A DNA stretch of 64,000 bases. Origin: Streptomyces sp. NBC_01669. Its GTDB lineage: Bacteria > Actinomycetota > Actinomycetes > Streptomycetales > Streptomycetaceae. Below, in pieces: positions 53,770 through 61,625 of this stretch; positions within the stretch are counted from its first letter, which is position 1; each line of letters opens with the position of its first letter. Made by a program: the position numbers and the translations under genes. The notes beneath the pieces are model-generated. The model searched no databases and had not been told where the DNA came from. It worked only from the letters and a program-made list of their open reading frames with translations. The stretch spans positions 186,001 through 250,000 of the forward strand of contig NZ_JAPEQG010000002.1 of the NCBI RefSeq assembly GCF_026339735.1, given 5' to 3'.

Positions 53770-54026
53770 CCCACCCGGCCACCGGCGCCCGCTCGCTGCT
53801 GCTCGGCTCCATGGTGATCAGCGGCATCACCACACTCGCCGAGAAGGAGAGCCGCGCCCTGCTCGAGGAGCTGCTGGAGCACACAACCAGCGCACCCTAC
53901 GTCTACAGCCACCGCTGGAAGCAGGGCGACCTAGTCGTGTGGGACAACCTCGCCGCCCTCCACACCGCCTCCCCCTGCGACAGCTCCCGCCACCGCCGGC
54001 TGCTGTACCGCGCCGCCGTCCGATAG
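53727..54026 (+). pseudogene. TauD/TfdA-type dioxygenase, 3' remnant
   Basis: The C-terminal 99 residues of an Fe(II)/2-oxoglutarate dioxygenase: HPLVLTHPATGARSLLL, the WKQGDLVVWDNLAALHTA segment with the distal metal histidine, and the final SSRHRRLLYRAAV arginine region. The metal HxD part and start are missing because the frame is abutted by the IS right end at 53725. The 5' half is not found on the left of the IS. Confidence 0.75.
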
Positions 54027-54109
54027 CCGAAACCCTCGCGTTCACACCGCCGGATGACCCGCGGCAAGAACACGAGGGCTGCCCCCTTAGCCGGCCCTAG
54101 GGTTTGCCC

Positions 54110-55237
54110 ATGACCGTGAAGGTTCCCCTGAAAGAGACCGCCCTCAACGCCGAGCGCATCGCCCGCATCGGCCACGAAGTCCAGGCGGTCTGCCCGGAGT
54201 TCGACGCCAACAGCTTCGTGAAGTCGGTGACGGCCGACCTTCCCCGGCTGGAGCTGAGCGCCCGGATCGCCCGCACCAGCGAGGGCCTGCACGCCCACCT
54301 TCCGGTCACCGGCCCCGACGCGCTCGACATCCTGCTGCGCTCTCTCCCGCCGACGCCCGAGGCGGCCGGCGTGACCAACGCCTTCGGCCTGCACCTCTAC
54401 TCGCCCCACTCCGACTACGTCTCCCGCTACATGCGTACCGCCGAGCACCTGGACCAGGCGCTCGCAGCGCTGGCCCGCATGACCGGATACTTCTCCGCCG
54501 AGCTCCCGGTACGGCACTTTCTCGCCGACTTCCCCGACGAGACGATGAAGGCCGTCGACGCCTGGGCCCGCGACGAGGACTTCCGGGTACGCCGGCTGGC
54601 GAGCGAGGCCACCCGACCCCTGCTGCCCTGGGCTCCACGAATCTCGCTGCCCGTCGACGCATGCCTGCCCGCCCTCGAGCAGCTCTACGACGACGCGCAC
54701 CCCTACGTCCGCAACTCGGTCGCCAACCACCTGAACGACATCGCCGCCAGCCAGCCCGACCTCGTGCTGACCACCCTTCAGCGGTGGAAGCAGTCGGGCC
54801 GACTCGCAGACGAGCACTTCACCTTCATCGCCCGGGGCGCCCTGCGCAAGCGGCTCAAGGAGGGCTGGCCGCCCGCCTACGCCATCCTCGGCTACACCCA
54901 CGACGCGCCCATCGCACTCACCCCTCTCACTTTGGAGCACACCGAACTCCGCGAGGGCGACACCCTGAACTTCTCCGCCGCTCTCACCGCCACCGCCACC
55001 ACACCGGTCCACGTGATGATCGTGATCGCCACCACGGGGCAGAACGGCCGGCCGCGGGAGAAGGTCTCCTTCCTACGCCGTGCCACAGCAGAGCCCGGCG
55101 AGGAACTGCGGCTCGCCAAGGCCCACCCGCTGCGCTCGACCGCACAGTGGAAGGTCTCACCGGGCTCCTACTCCCTCGCTCTCCAGGTCAACGGCCGCCG
55201 CTTCCCCTCCGTCGCCTTCACCGTCCTCGACACCTGA
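54110..55237 (+). CDS. AlkC-like DNA alkylation repair glycosylase
   Basis: A 375-residue HEAT-repeat protein of the AlkC/AlkD DNA glycosylase group, which removes N3-alkylated bases without base flipping. Helical repeats include FPDETMKAVDAWARDEDFRVRRLASEATRPLLPWA (shown for position at about residues 143-180; key part RRLASEATRPLLPWA) and HPYVRNSVANHLNDIA. A C-terminal Ig-like domain (about 275-375; TLEHTELREGDTLNF, GSYSLALQVNGR) is as described for AlkC. A TAGGGT box at 54098-54103 places a transcript start on the ATG at 54110 (leaderless); the TTG at 54104 is less likely. Confidence 0.83.
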   Translation: MTVKVPLKETALNAERIARIGHEVQAVCPEFDANSFVKSVTADLPRLELSARIARTSEGLHAHLPVTGPDALDILLRSLPPTPEAAGVTNAFGLHLYSPHSDYVSRYMRTAEHLDQALAALARMTGYFSAELPVRHFLADFPDETMKAVDAWARDEDFRVRRLASEATRPLLPWAPRISLPVDACLPALEQLYDDAHPYVRNSVANHLNDIAASQPDLVLTTLQRWKQSGRLADEHFTFIARGALRKRLKEGWPPAYAILGYTHDAPIALTPLTLEHTELREGDTLNFSAALTATATTPVHVMIVIATTGQNGRPREKVSFLRRATAEPGEELRLAKAHPLRSTAQWKVSPGSYSLALQVNGRRFPSVAFTVLDT

Positions 55238-55506
55238 CACCCTCCCGCCCGTCCTGATCTGAACACCCGCCGCACGCCCGCCGGCATCCCCGCCGCGGCC
55301 CGGTCCGTGTTGTCCGCAACCCCCTGAAGGAGTGAACCGCCCTGATCGAACGAGTTTGAGCCGCGATCACCCAGAGCCCGCACGCCCCACCCTCGGCATT
55401 AGAACTCGCGTTCACCAAATGCCCTCCGATCGGGCCGTGACGGGACCAGATCCAGCGCGTTTTTAGAGCATCAGTGCCACACCGACGCCCAGACGGAGGA
55501 CACGCC

Positions 55507-55629
55507 ATGCACCCCACCCCCGCCCCCTTGCAGCAGCCTCCCGGAATCAAACGGCGGCCCGGTGTGATCACGCACAACGTTGACGGCAAGCTCAGTTCAG
55601 CACGTCCGGATACTGGGTGGGTGGCATGA
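55507..55629 (+). CDS. Short upstream peptide coupled to the methyltransferase fusion gene
   Basis: A 40-residue open frame (MHPTPAPLQQPPGIKRRPG, ending DTGWVA) preceded by GGAGG (55495-55500). Its stop overlaps the next ATG (ATGA). It has no Cys, Ser/Thr-rich core or FxLD motif, so it does not look like the usual precursor of the FxLD system. It may be a leader peptide for translational coupling. Weak evidence that it is a real product. Confidence 0.4.
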   Translation: MHPTPAPLQQPPGIKRRPGVITHNVDGKLSSARPDTGWVA

Positions 55630-58109
55630 GCGAGCCCACCGATGCATCAGCCGACAGTGTTCCGGGACCGCGCACCACCCCCACAGCGTCCCCCACCGCC
55701 CCCTCCGCACCGGGCGGCGGCTCGCACCCGCCCGCTCCCGAGCCGCAGACGCACCGCGCCACCACCCCGCCTTTCACGAACGAGGAGCGATCTGTGGGAT
55801 ACACCCGGGCCGACTGGTCCGAGCACTACAACGACGGGCGAGGCTTCCGGCGGCTTGGGGAGGAGGAGATGGGCCTGCTCGTCAAGCACGCGCCAGCGCC
55901 CGAGGGCGGCCGCGCGCTCGATGTCTGCTGCGGAACCGGCGAGATGGCCGTGTACCTCGCCTCGCTCGGGTACAACGTCGACGGCGTGGACTTCGCCGAG
56001 GGCGCCCTCGCGCGGGCCCGCGCGGAGCACGCCGAGGTGGAGTCCGTGCGCTGGCTGTGCCGGGACGTGGAGCACGACGACCTGGCCGACCTCGCCGAGG
56101 ACGGCTACGACCTGATCGTCATCCGTCTGTCCGTCGCCTTCATCCGCGATCGCGCCCGGGTCCTGCGCCGTCTGGCCGCGCGGCTGCGCAAGGACGGGGC
56201 ACTCGTCATCATCACCCCGGTCGCGGAGCACACACCCGAAGAACGACGCCACATCGCGCTGGACGAGCACGAACTCGCCACGCTCACCGACGGGTTCGGG
56301 CACGTCGAGCGGTTCGACGCGGAAGGGCTGGCGATGCTGGTCCTGCGCGGCCCGGGCAGCCCGTTCAGCGCGCAGGAGAAACAGCGGCCCGATCCACAGG
56401 CCGTATTCGGTGCCGCAGTGGTGGTCACAGATGCGTTCGGGCGGGTCCTGCTGGGCCGCTCGACTCAGGACATGTGGGAGTTGCCCGGCGGCCGGATCGA
56501 GACGGGCGAAGCCGCACCGTCCGCTGCCGTGCGGGAGCTGGCGGAGGAGACTGGGCTGACGGCGCGCGTGGAGGACGCTCATGTCATCACCGTGCTCCAC
56601 GACGACCGGCTGGACGTGCGCCGCATCACCGCCGTGGTCCGCGTCACCAGCTGGGGCGGTGAACTCGGTCTGCCCGAGCCGCACCACTTCTTGCGCTGGG
56701 AGTGGCACGACCTGCACACCCTGGCCACGCTGGGAAAGATCTTCGCGCCCTCCGCACAGGCCCTGACCGCCGTGTGGCCCGGGGCGCTGCCGGGACTGCC
56801 GCCTGTCCACTCCTACCCGTGCGCCGCCACCGTCCCGCCAGTGCCTGGTGAGCCCGCCGAGGCCGCGCGGCTGCGCGAGCGGATGGCGGACATCGTAATC
56901 GGAAACGGCTGGGCTCCCTCCCCGCGGGTGCAAGCCGCGCTGCGCGAGGTCCCCCGGCACCGGTTCGTCCCCGAGGCCCCGCTGGAAACGGCATACCACG
57001 ACGACCTCGCCGTGGTGACGGTCCGGGAGTCGCCCCAGACCGCGCTCAGCTCCGTCTCCGCAGCCTGGCTCCAGGCCGACATGATCGAGCAACTCCAGCT
57101 GGAGCCGGGGATGACCGTCCTGGAGGTCGGATCCGGCGGGTACAACGCGGAGCTGCTCGCGCACGTCCTCGGACCGCGCGGCCGCGTGGTGACCGTGGAC
57201 GTCGACCCGTACGTGGTGCACCGCACGCAGCGGCTGTGCACGGAAGCCGGCAGCGGCCGGGTGACCGCCGTCCTCGGCGACGGCGGACTCGGCGCGCCCG
57301 GCCACGTCCCCGCCAGCGGGTTCGAGGGGGTGATGATCACGCACAACGCGGCTGACATCGCCCCCTCCTGGCGGGAGCAACTCGCCGAGGGGGCACGGTT
57401 GGTGGTGCCACTGGAGATGGGCGGCTACACCCGCTCCCTCACCCTGGTCCGGCGCGGTGACGTGCTGCACACCGAGCACTGGACGTACTGCGGTTTCGTG
57501 CGGGACCGCGGCGCCGCCGCCCGCACCGCCCCCGCCGTCCGTCTGGCCGACGGCGAAATCACCGTGAGGTGGGAAGACGGTGCTCCTCGCGATACCGCCG
57601 GGCTCGAGGAGGCACTTCGCGGGCCCCGGCATGAGGCCACCACCGGCCTCATCGTCCGAGGCGTCTTCAATTTCGAGACCTTGCAGGTCTACGCCGCGAC
57701 CACGCTGCCGGGGTTCTGCCGCCTGGCCGTCCCGGAGGGTTCCACGCTGGTGACGCAGCAGGACGCGGCCGCGATGGTGGCGGACGGCTCCCTCGCCTAC
57801 CTGACCCACCGCAAGGTCAAGGACGCCCCGGATCCGGCCGACCGTCTCACCGAGTTCTTCATCCACGCCTACGGCCCGACCGCCGACGAGCTGGCGGAGC
57901 GCTTCGCCGACTGCGTGCGTACCTGGGACCGGAGGGTGCGCGAGAGCGGCTACCCGCCGATGACCGTCCACCCTGCCTGCACCCCTGACGAGCAACTGCC
58001 GGCCGGTGACCTGCTCGACAAGCCCTCCGCGAGGCTCGTCTTCCAGTGGCCTGGCCGCATTCCCGACGGGGCGGAGGGCCTGCTCGCGGCGGGCGGACAG
58101 CCTGCCTGA
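55626..58109 (+). CDS. Methyltransferase-Nudix-FxLD-system methyltransferase fusion
   Basis: An 827-residue three-part protein. Residues about 55-240: class I SAM methyltransferase (motif I DVCCGTGEM from Asp99). Residues about 255-385: Nudix hydrolase domain with a full Nudix box beginning GGRIETGE at Gly288 and ending REL-EE-G. Residues about 415-825: protein-L-isoaspartate-methyltransferase-like domain (VLEVGSGGYNAELLA near residue 500) plus the C-terminal extension (FFIHAYGP, MTVHPACTPDEQLPAGDLLDK) typical of the FxLD-system methyltransferase. That family acts on small lanthipeptide-like precursors. No FxLD precursor, LanM-type or other partner gene is visible; an IS remnant begins about 150 bases downstream. 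ATG at 55626; GTG at 55617 is possible. Confidence 0.8.
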   Translation: MSEPTDASADSVPGPRTTPTASPTAPSAPGGGSHPPAPEPQTHRATTPPFTNEERSVGYTRADWSEHYNDGRGFRRLGEEEMGLLVKHAPAPEGGRALDVCCGTGEMAVYLASLGYNVDGVDFAEGALARARAEHAEVESVRWLCRDVEHDDLADLAEDGYDLIVIRLSVAFIRDRARVLRRLAARLRKDGALVIITPVAEHTPEERRHIALDEHELATLTDGFGHVERFDAEGLAMLVLRGPGSPFSAQEKQRPDPQAVFGAAVVVTDAFGRVLLGRSTQDMWELPGGRIETGEAAPSAAVRELAEETGLTARVEDAHVITVLHDDRLDVRRITAVVRVTSWGGELGLPEPHHFLRWEWHDLHTLATLGKIFAPSAQALTAVWPGALPGLPPVHSYPCAATVPPVPGEPAEAARLRERMADIVIGNGWAPSPRVQAALREVPRHRFVPEAPLETAYHDDLAVVTVRESPQTALSSVSAAWLQADMIEQLQLEPGMTVLEVGSGGYNAELLAHVLGPRGRVVTVDVDPYVVHRTQRLCTEAGSGRVTAVLGDGGLGAPGHVPASGFEGVMITHNAADIAPSWREQLAEGARLVVPLEMGGYTRSLTLVRRGDVLHTEHWTYCGFVRDRGAAARTAPAVRLADGEITVRWEDGAPRDTAGLEEALRGPRHEATTGLIVRGVFNFETLQVYAATTLPGFCRLAVPEGSTLVTQQDAAAMVADGSLAYLTHRKVKDAPDPADRLTEFFIHAYGPTADELAERFADCVRTWDRRVRESGYPPMTVHPACTPDEQLPAGDLLDKPSARLVFQWPGRIPDGAEGLLAAGGQPA

Positions 58110-58260
58110 CTTCGACGAGCCGATCCCGCGAAACCCGGGCCGCCCAAGGCCGACGAGGCCGCGGCCGGTGGGACGACCAGGACGCCCGAGAACGAGGCAC
58201 CGTGGAGGCCGCATGGCTGGCCCGGCTGCCGTGTGGCTGGGCGGTTGACGCCGTCCGTCA

Positions 58261-58656
58261 GACGACAAGCCGATCGAACGCTGGTTCCGCACTCTAAACC
58301 AGGGACTGCTGGCCGCTCTGCCCGGCTACAAGGGCTCGGACGTGCACAGCCGCGGCGAGAAGGTCGAGGACGAGGCGTTCTTCTCCATCGACGAACTCGA
58401 AGCGATCATCCGCGAGTGGATTACCCGGATCTATCACCAGCGCCGCCACCGTGGCCTGTCCGTGCCGGAGGTGCCGGGGCTGAAACTGACCCCGCTGGAC
58501 ATGTTCGAGCACGGCGTCACCCGAGCCGGACCGCTACGGATCCCGGCCCGCCCAAATCTGGCCCTGGAGTTCCTGGAAGAAGAACGTGTCCCGATCCACC
58601 ACTACGGGGTCGAGATCGAGGGACTGCGCTACAACGGGGACGCGCTAAACGGCTAC
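58261..58656 (+). pseudogene. Mu/TnsB-type transposase, C-terminal fragment
   Basis: The end of an integrase-core transposase of the Tn7 TnsB/Mu group: DKPIERWFRTLNQGLLAALPG, HQRRHRGLSVPEVPG, TPLDMFEHGV, then the barrel segment RIPARPNLALEFL and YNGDALNGY (about 58640-58656), after which homology stops. The catalytic Asp pair and the N-terminus are missing. It is joined directly to a DUF4240 fragment in the opposite orientation. Confidence 0.65.
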
Positions 58657-58785
58657 CTGGAACCGCACAGCGTCCAACTCAGGCCGAAGGGCCAGCTGCC
58701 CCCGCAGCCAGGCCAGGCGCTCGTCCGGGTCCTGAGTCTGCCGCAGACAGCTCTCGATCATGTTCCAGAAGATCTCGTCATCCAC
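58657..58785 (-). pseudogene. DUF4240-like protein, N-terminal fragment
   Basis: Reading from GTG at 58785: MDDEIFWNMIESCLRQTQ then DPDERLAWLRGQLALRP, the start of a DUF4240 domain (a protein beginning with a D-x-x-FW motif). It is cut after 43 residues at the junction with the transposase remnant. Confidence 0.5.
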
Positions 58786-58901
58786 AGCGGCACTATGGCA
58801 GGCAGGTCTGACAGCCAAGACAAGTCACTGCGATCAGTACGATGACCGGATCTCTCGCTCGGCGACGACAGATCGGCGAGACACGGAAGGAATTCAGACA
58901 G

Positions 58902-59600
58902 ATGAACATCCACTTCGAGGCCAGCTGGTGCGGAAGCGATCTGGGTGGTCATCGTTCCTGTCCCAACACCTACGACCATTACTCCCACGATTCCTTGCCA
59001 CCGCTGGATGAACGACGCTTCAAGGGGACCTTCGAATGGCTCGGGGGGCGCACCGGGACCTCTGTGGACCGCGTCACCGAGCTTCGAACAGTGACGGAGG
59101 AGCTGGACCGGAAGGGGCTTTCGCTTCCCCAGGACTTCATCACCTACTTCACTTCGGCGAACCTTCCAGACATCCTGGGCGACCAGTCGCTGACTTGCTG
59201 CTGGAGCAGCCTTTCCAAACCAATACCCAGTCCGGTCGAGCCCGGCGCCTTCCTTGTCCGCTTCTTCCGCGACCAACAGGACTGCGTTCTTTGGTACTTC
59301 TACCTGCGTCCCGGCAGCTCGGCCTTCGTGGTGCACTCCCACCTGGAGTACGAGTATGAGTACGAAGCCCACGACAGCGGCGGCGAGTTCAACGGGAACA
59401 GTGACATCGACGACTTGGACGAGCAGATGGAGGCTCTCCAGTACTGCGCTCCCACCTTTGAGAAGTGGGCGTATCGCTTCTGGATCGAAAACCGCATCAG
59501 CGAGGCAGTCGAGAGCGAGGGCAAACCTTCACTCGACGAAGACGGGCATGCCTACTTGAACCACTACAGAACCTCTCGTCAGCATTCACCGTCCGTCTGA
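58902..59600 (+). CDS. Hypothetical protein, possible SMI1/KNR4 (SUKH)-type
   Basis: A 232-residue acidic, aromatic-rich protein. LSLPQDFITYFTSANLPD followed by a beta-rich region (AFLVRFFRDQQDCVLWYFYL, shown to 20 residues; VHSHLEYEYE) and FEKWAYRFWIENRI is the general layout of SMI1/KNR4 proteins. Those often serve as immunity proteins to polymorphic toxins, but the similarity is weak. ATG at 58902 follows GGAAGGAA. Its codon use is less GC-biased than the core genes, which suggests transfer. Confidence 0.55.
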   Translation: MNIHFEASWCGSDLGGHRSCPNTYDHYSHDSLPPLDERRFKGTFEWLGGRTGTSVDRVTELRTVTEELDRKGLSLPQDFITYFTSANLPDILGDQSLTCCWSSLSKPIPSPVEPGAFLVRFFRDQQDCVLWYFYLRPGSSAFVVHSHLEYEYEYEAHDSGGEFNGNSDIDDLDEQMEALQYCAPTFEKWAYRFWIENRISEAVESEGKPSLDEDGHAYLNHYRTSRQHSPSV

Positions 59601-59648
59601 CAGGGCCCTGCCCTTGCCGAAAACGTCATCCATTGAGGTCATGCGGCA

Positions 59649-59815
59649 TGTCGGTACTCGTGGAGAATGCCGCCGAGGCGATCGCGGCGGCGTATGTCGA
59701 GGCGGGCGATCTCGTCCGGATCAGTGATCGGCGTGGGCAATGGATACAGCGGGCGGGCATTCGCGATGCCCTGATGCGGCCGATGGGAGTTGTAGTTCGG
59801 GTGACGGGTCGATCC
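59649..59815 (+). pseudogene. Short remnant beside the transposase fragment
   Basis: An open frame starting ATGTCGGTACTC (MSVLVENAAEAIAAAYVEAG, then RDALMRPMGVV) that ends at the junction with the reversed transposase piece at about 59816. Sequences of this kind turn up next to actinobacterial IS elements. No function inferred. Confidence 0.3.
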
Positions 59816-60284
59816 CGGCGTCCCGCAGGATCTCCCAGACGGTGGAGGCGGCCACTTTCACGCCGAGGACCATCAGTTCGCCGTGGATGCGGCGGTAGCC
59901 CCAGCTGGGGTTCTCCCGTGCCAGGCGCAGGATAAGAACGCGGATGGACTGCACGGTACGCGGCCGTCCCGGTCGTTGCGGGCGTGACGCGGCAGCGTGG
60001 CGGTGTGCGACCAGGTCGCGGTGCCAGCGCAGCACGGTGTCCGGCTGAACGAGCAGCCGTAGCCGGCGCAGTACGTCCAGCGGGAGCCGATGCAGCAGCG
60101 CCGCCAGAAACACTCGATCGCTCGGGCTGAACCGCACCTTCGCCTTGCCGAGTTGACGCTCCAGCACCGACAGTTGGTGGCGCAGGGCGAGGATCTCGAG
60201 GTCCTTGTCCCTGTCGCCCATCGGCAGCAGGCGCAGCATGGCGAACGTGTTCGTCACACCGAGGTAAGCCAGTCGAAGCAGCAC
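59816..60284 (-). pseudogene. rve-type transposase, N-terminal fragment
   Basis: From GTG at 60284: KDLEILALRHQLSVLERQ, RFSPSDRVFLAALLHRLP, WHRDLVAHRH and SWGYRRIHGELMVLGVKVAA, matching the first 150 residues of the transposase encoded at 52588 but clearly divergent from it. The frame loses homology after GIDPSPE (about 59816), so the whole DDE domain is missing. Confidence 0.75.
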
Positions 60285-60541
60285 GGTCGATCATGATGCC
60301 GCAGTGACCGCCGGCAGCGCGAGAGCCCTTGCTTGAGCGATCGCTGTCGGCATCCGCGAAACCCGGCACACCCACCCCCACCAGGGCGGATGAGGTTATC
60401 GGCAAGGGCAGCGTCGCTCAGTCACAAGATGATCGAAACCGATGACCCCGACGTCGCGCTACGAGATCATGGAAACAAGTCCATCTCGCCGCAGAGCGGA
60501 TCGGACAGGTAGGGGGATTCCCCTACCGAACACCCTCTCAG
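60285..60541. other. Spacer, nothing recognised
   Basis: 257 bases between the transposase fragment and MITE copy 2. GAGATCATGGAAACA (60465-60479) resembles GAGATCATGGAGACA found just right of MITE copy 1 (46275-46289), but otherwise the flanks differ. Confidence 0.35.
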
Positions 60542-60814
60542 AGGGCGTTTAGCTATGGATTGTGGCTCTATGTTGCTCTTGCGGCCGACGACCTTCGGGC
60601 AGATTCACACCTTACGTGCGTCTTCGCGGCCTTCCGGCTGCCGACCTGTGCGCCCGCTTGATCCGCTTCTCGGTACTGGATTCCGTCTGGTTTAGCAATG
60701 GGCAGGAAGCTCCCAACCGGTGGGGAGTTTCCAGGCATTTCTGGCCGTGCAGGTTGGTGATGAATACGACAAAGTGTGCCGAAGCGTCCATCACGAATCG
60801 CCATCAAACGCCCA
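60542..60814. mobile_element. MITE-like element, copy 2
   Basis: Same 273-base sequence as 45993-46265, with AGGGCGTTT at the left and AAACGCCCA at the right end. It is flanked on both sides by CTCAG (60537-60541 and 60815-60819), an exact 5-base direct repeat expected of a target duplication. Same orientation as copy 1. Near-identity over 273 bases indicates recent movement. Confidence 0.8.
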
Positions 60815-60972
60815 CTCAGGAGCGTGGCCATTTCCTCGGTCGGTTCTGATGCGGGAACCATGCCCGGCGGCGAGTGCATCTTCTGGGAACCGTGGGGCAG
60901 CAGCCAAGGGGACGCTTGCGGACGGGTCGGCCGGGACTTGGGAGTGTTGTGCGGGCGGACGAGCAGGTGGCG

Positions 60973-61445
60973 GGGAGCACCGGAACCTCAAGCCCGTGAA
61001 CCTTTTCAGCGAGGCCGGCAGGGGCGTCAGGATCTGCGACTTCGGCATCGCTCGTGCCGCGGACTCGACCACCCGCCTGACGGTGACAGGTATGCCTTTC
61101 GGTACTCCGGCGTACATGGCTCCCGAACAGTGGCACTTGTGCGAATCGAGTGTCGTCTGGTGTGCCGTCAGGGTGCTACGGCGGCCAGGTCGATGCCCGC
61201 TGCGACCTGGCCGCCTTCGGGTGCGTGCTCTACGCGCTGCTCACCTGGGCACCGCCCTTCAGCGGTCACCTGCACGTCCTGATGCGCTGCGAGGACACGG
61301 CACCCCCACTGCGGAGCCGGCACGCCGACGTCCCCTTCGAAACTGGACCGGCTCGTAGCCGCGCTGCTGCAGAAGGACCTGGCACGGCGCCCGGATTCGG
61401 CGCGGGAGGTGTCGGCGGTGCTGTCACGGGCCCAGGCGCTCGGCG
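60973..61445 (+). pseudogene. Serine/threonine protein kinase remnant
   Basis: Pieces of a Hanks-type kinase in three frames: HRNLKPVN, ICDFGIARAAD and GTPAYMAPEQW in one frame to about 61132; CDLAAFGCVLYALLT and PPFSG in the next (from about 61180); LDRLVAALLQKDLARRPDSA in the third (from 61343). The N-lobe is missing and the catalytic-loop Asp reads Asn. MITE copy 2 lies just upstream. Confidence 0.75.
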
Positions 61446-61625
61446 GCCCCCCGGTCGAGGGCCGCTCGTGGCCGGGCTCCTGGCGCGGGTCAGGACCTCG
61501 ACGGAAGTCTTCATTTTCGGTCAAGCGGGCCGTCTGGCGACCCGGGTGAGAGCTCCGGTCTCGTAGGTGGTGTCAGAGAGGGATACGCTGTGCTGCGGTC
61601 ACTTGCGCGTGTTGATCTTCGTGTG

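Noticed and set aside
55647..58292. An 881-codon open frame opposite the methyltransferase fusion
   Set aside because: Shadow of the real gene; low-complexity product and no ribosome binding site.
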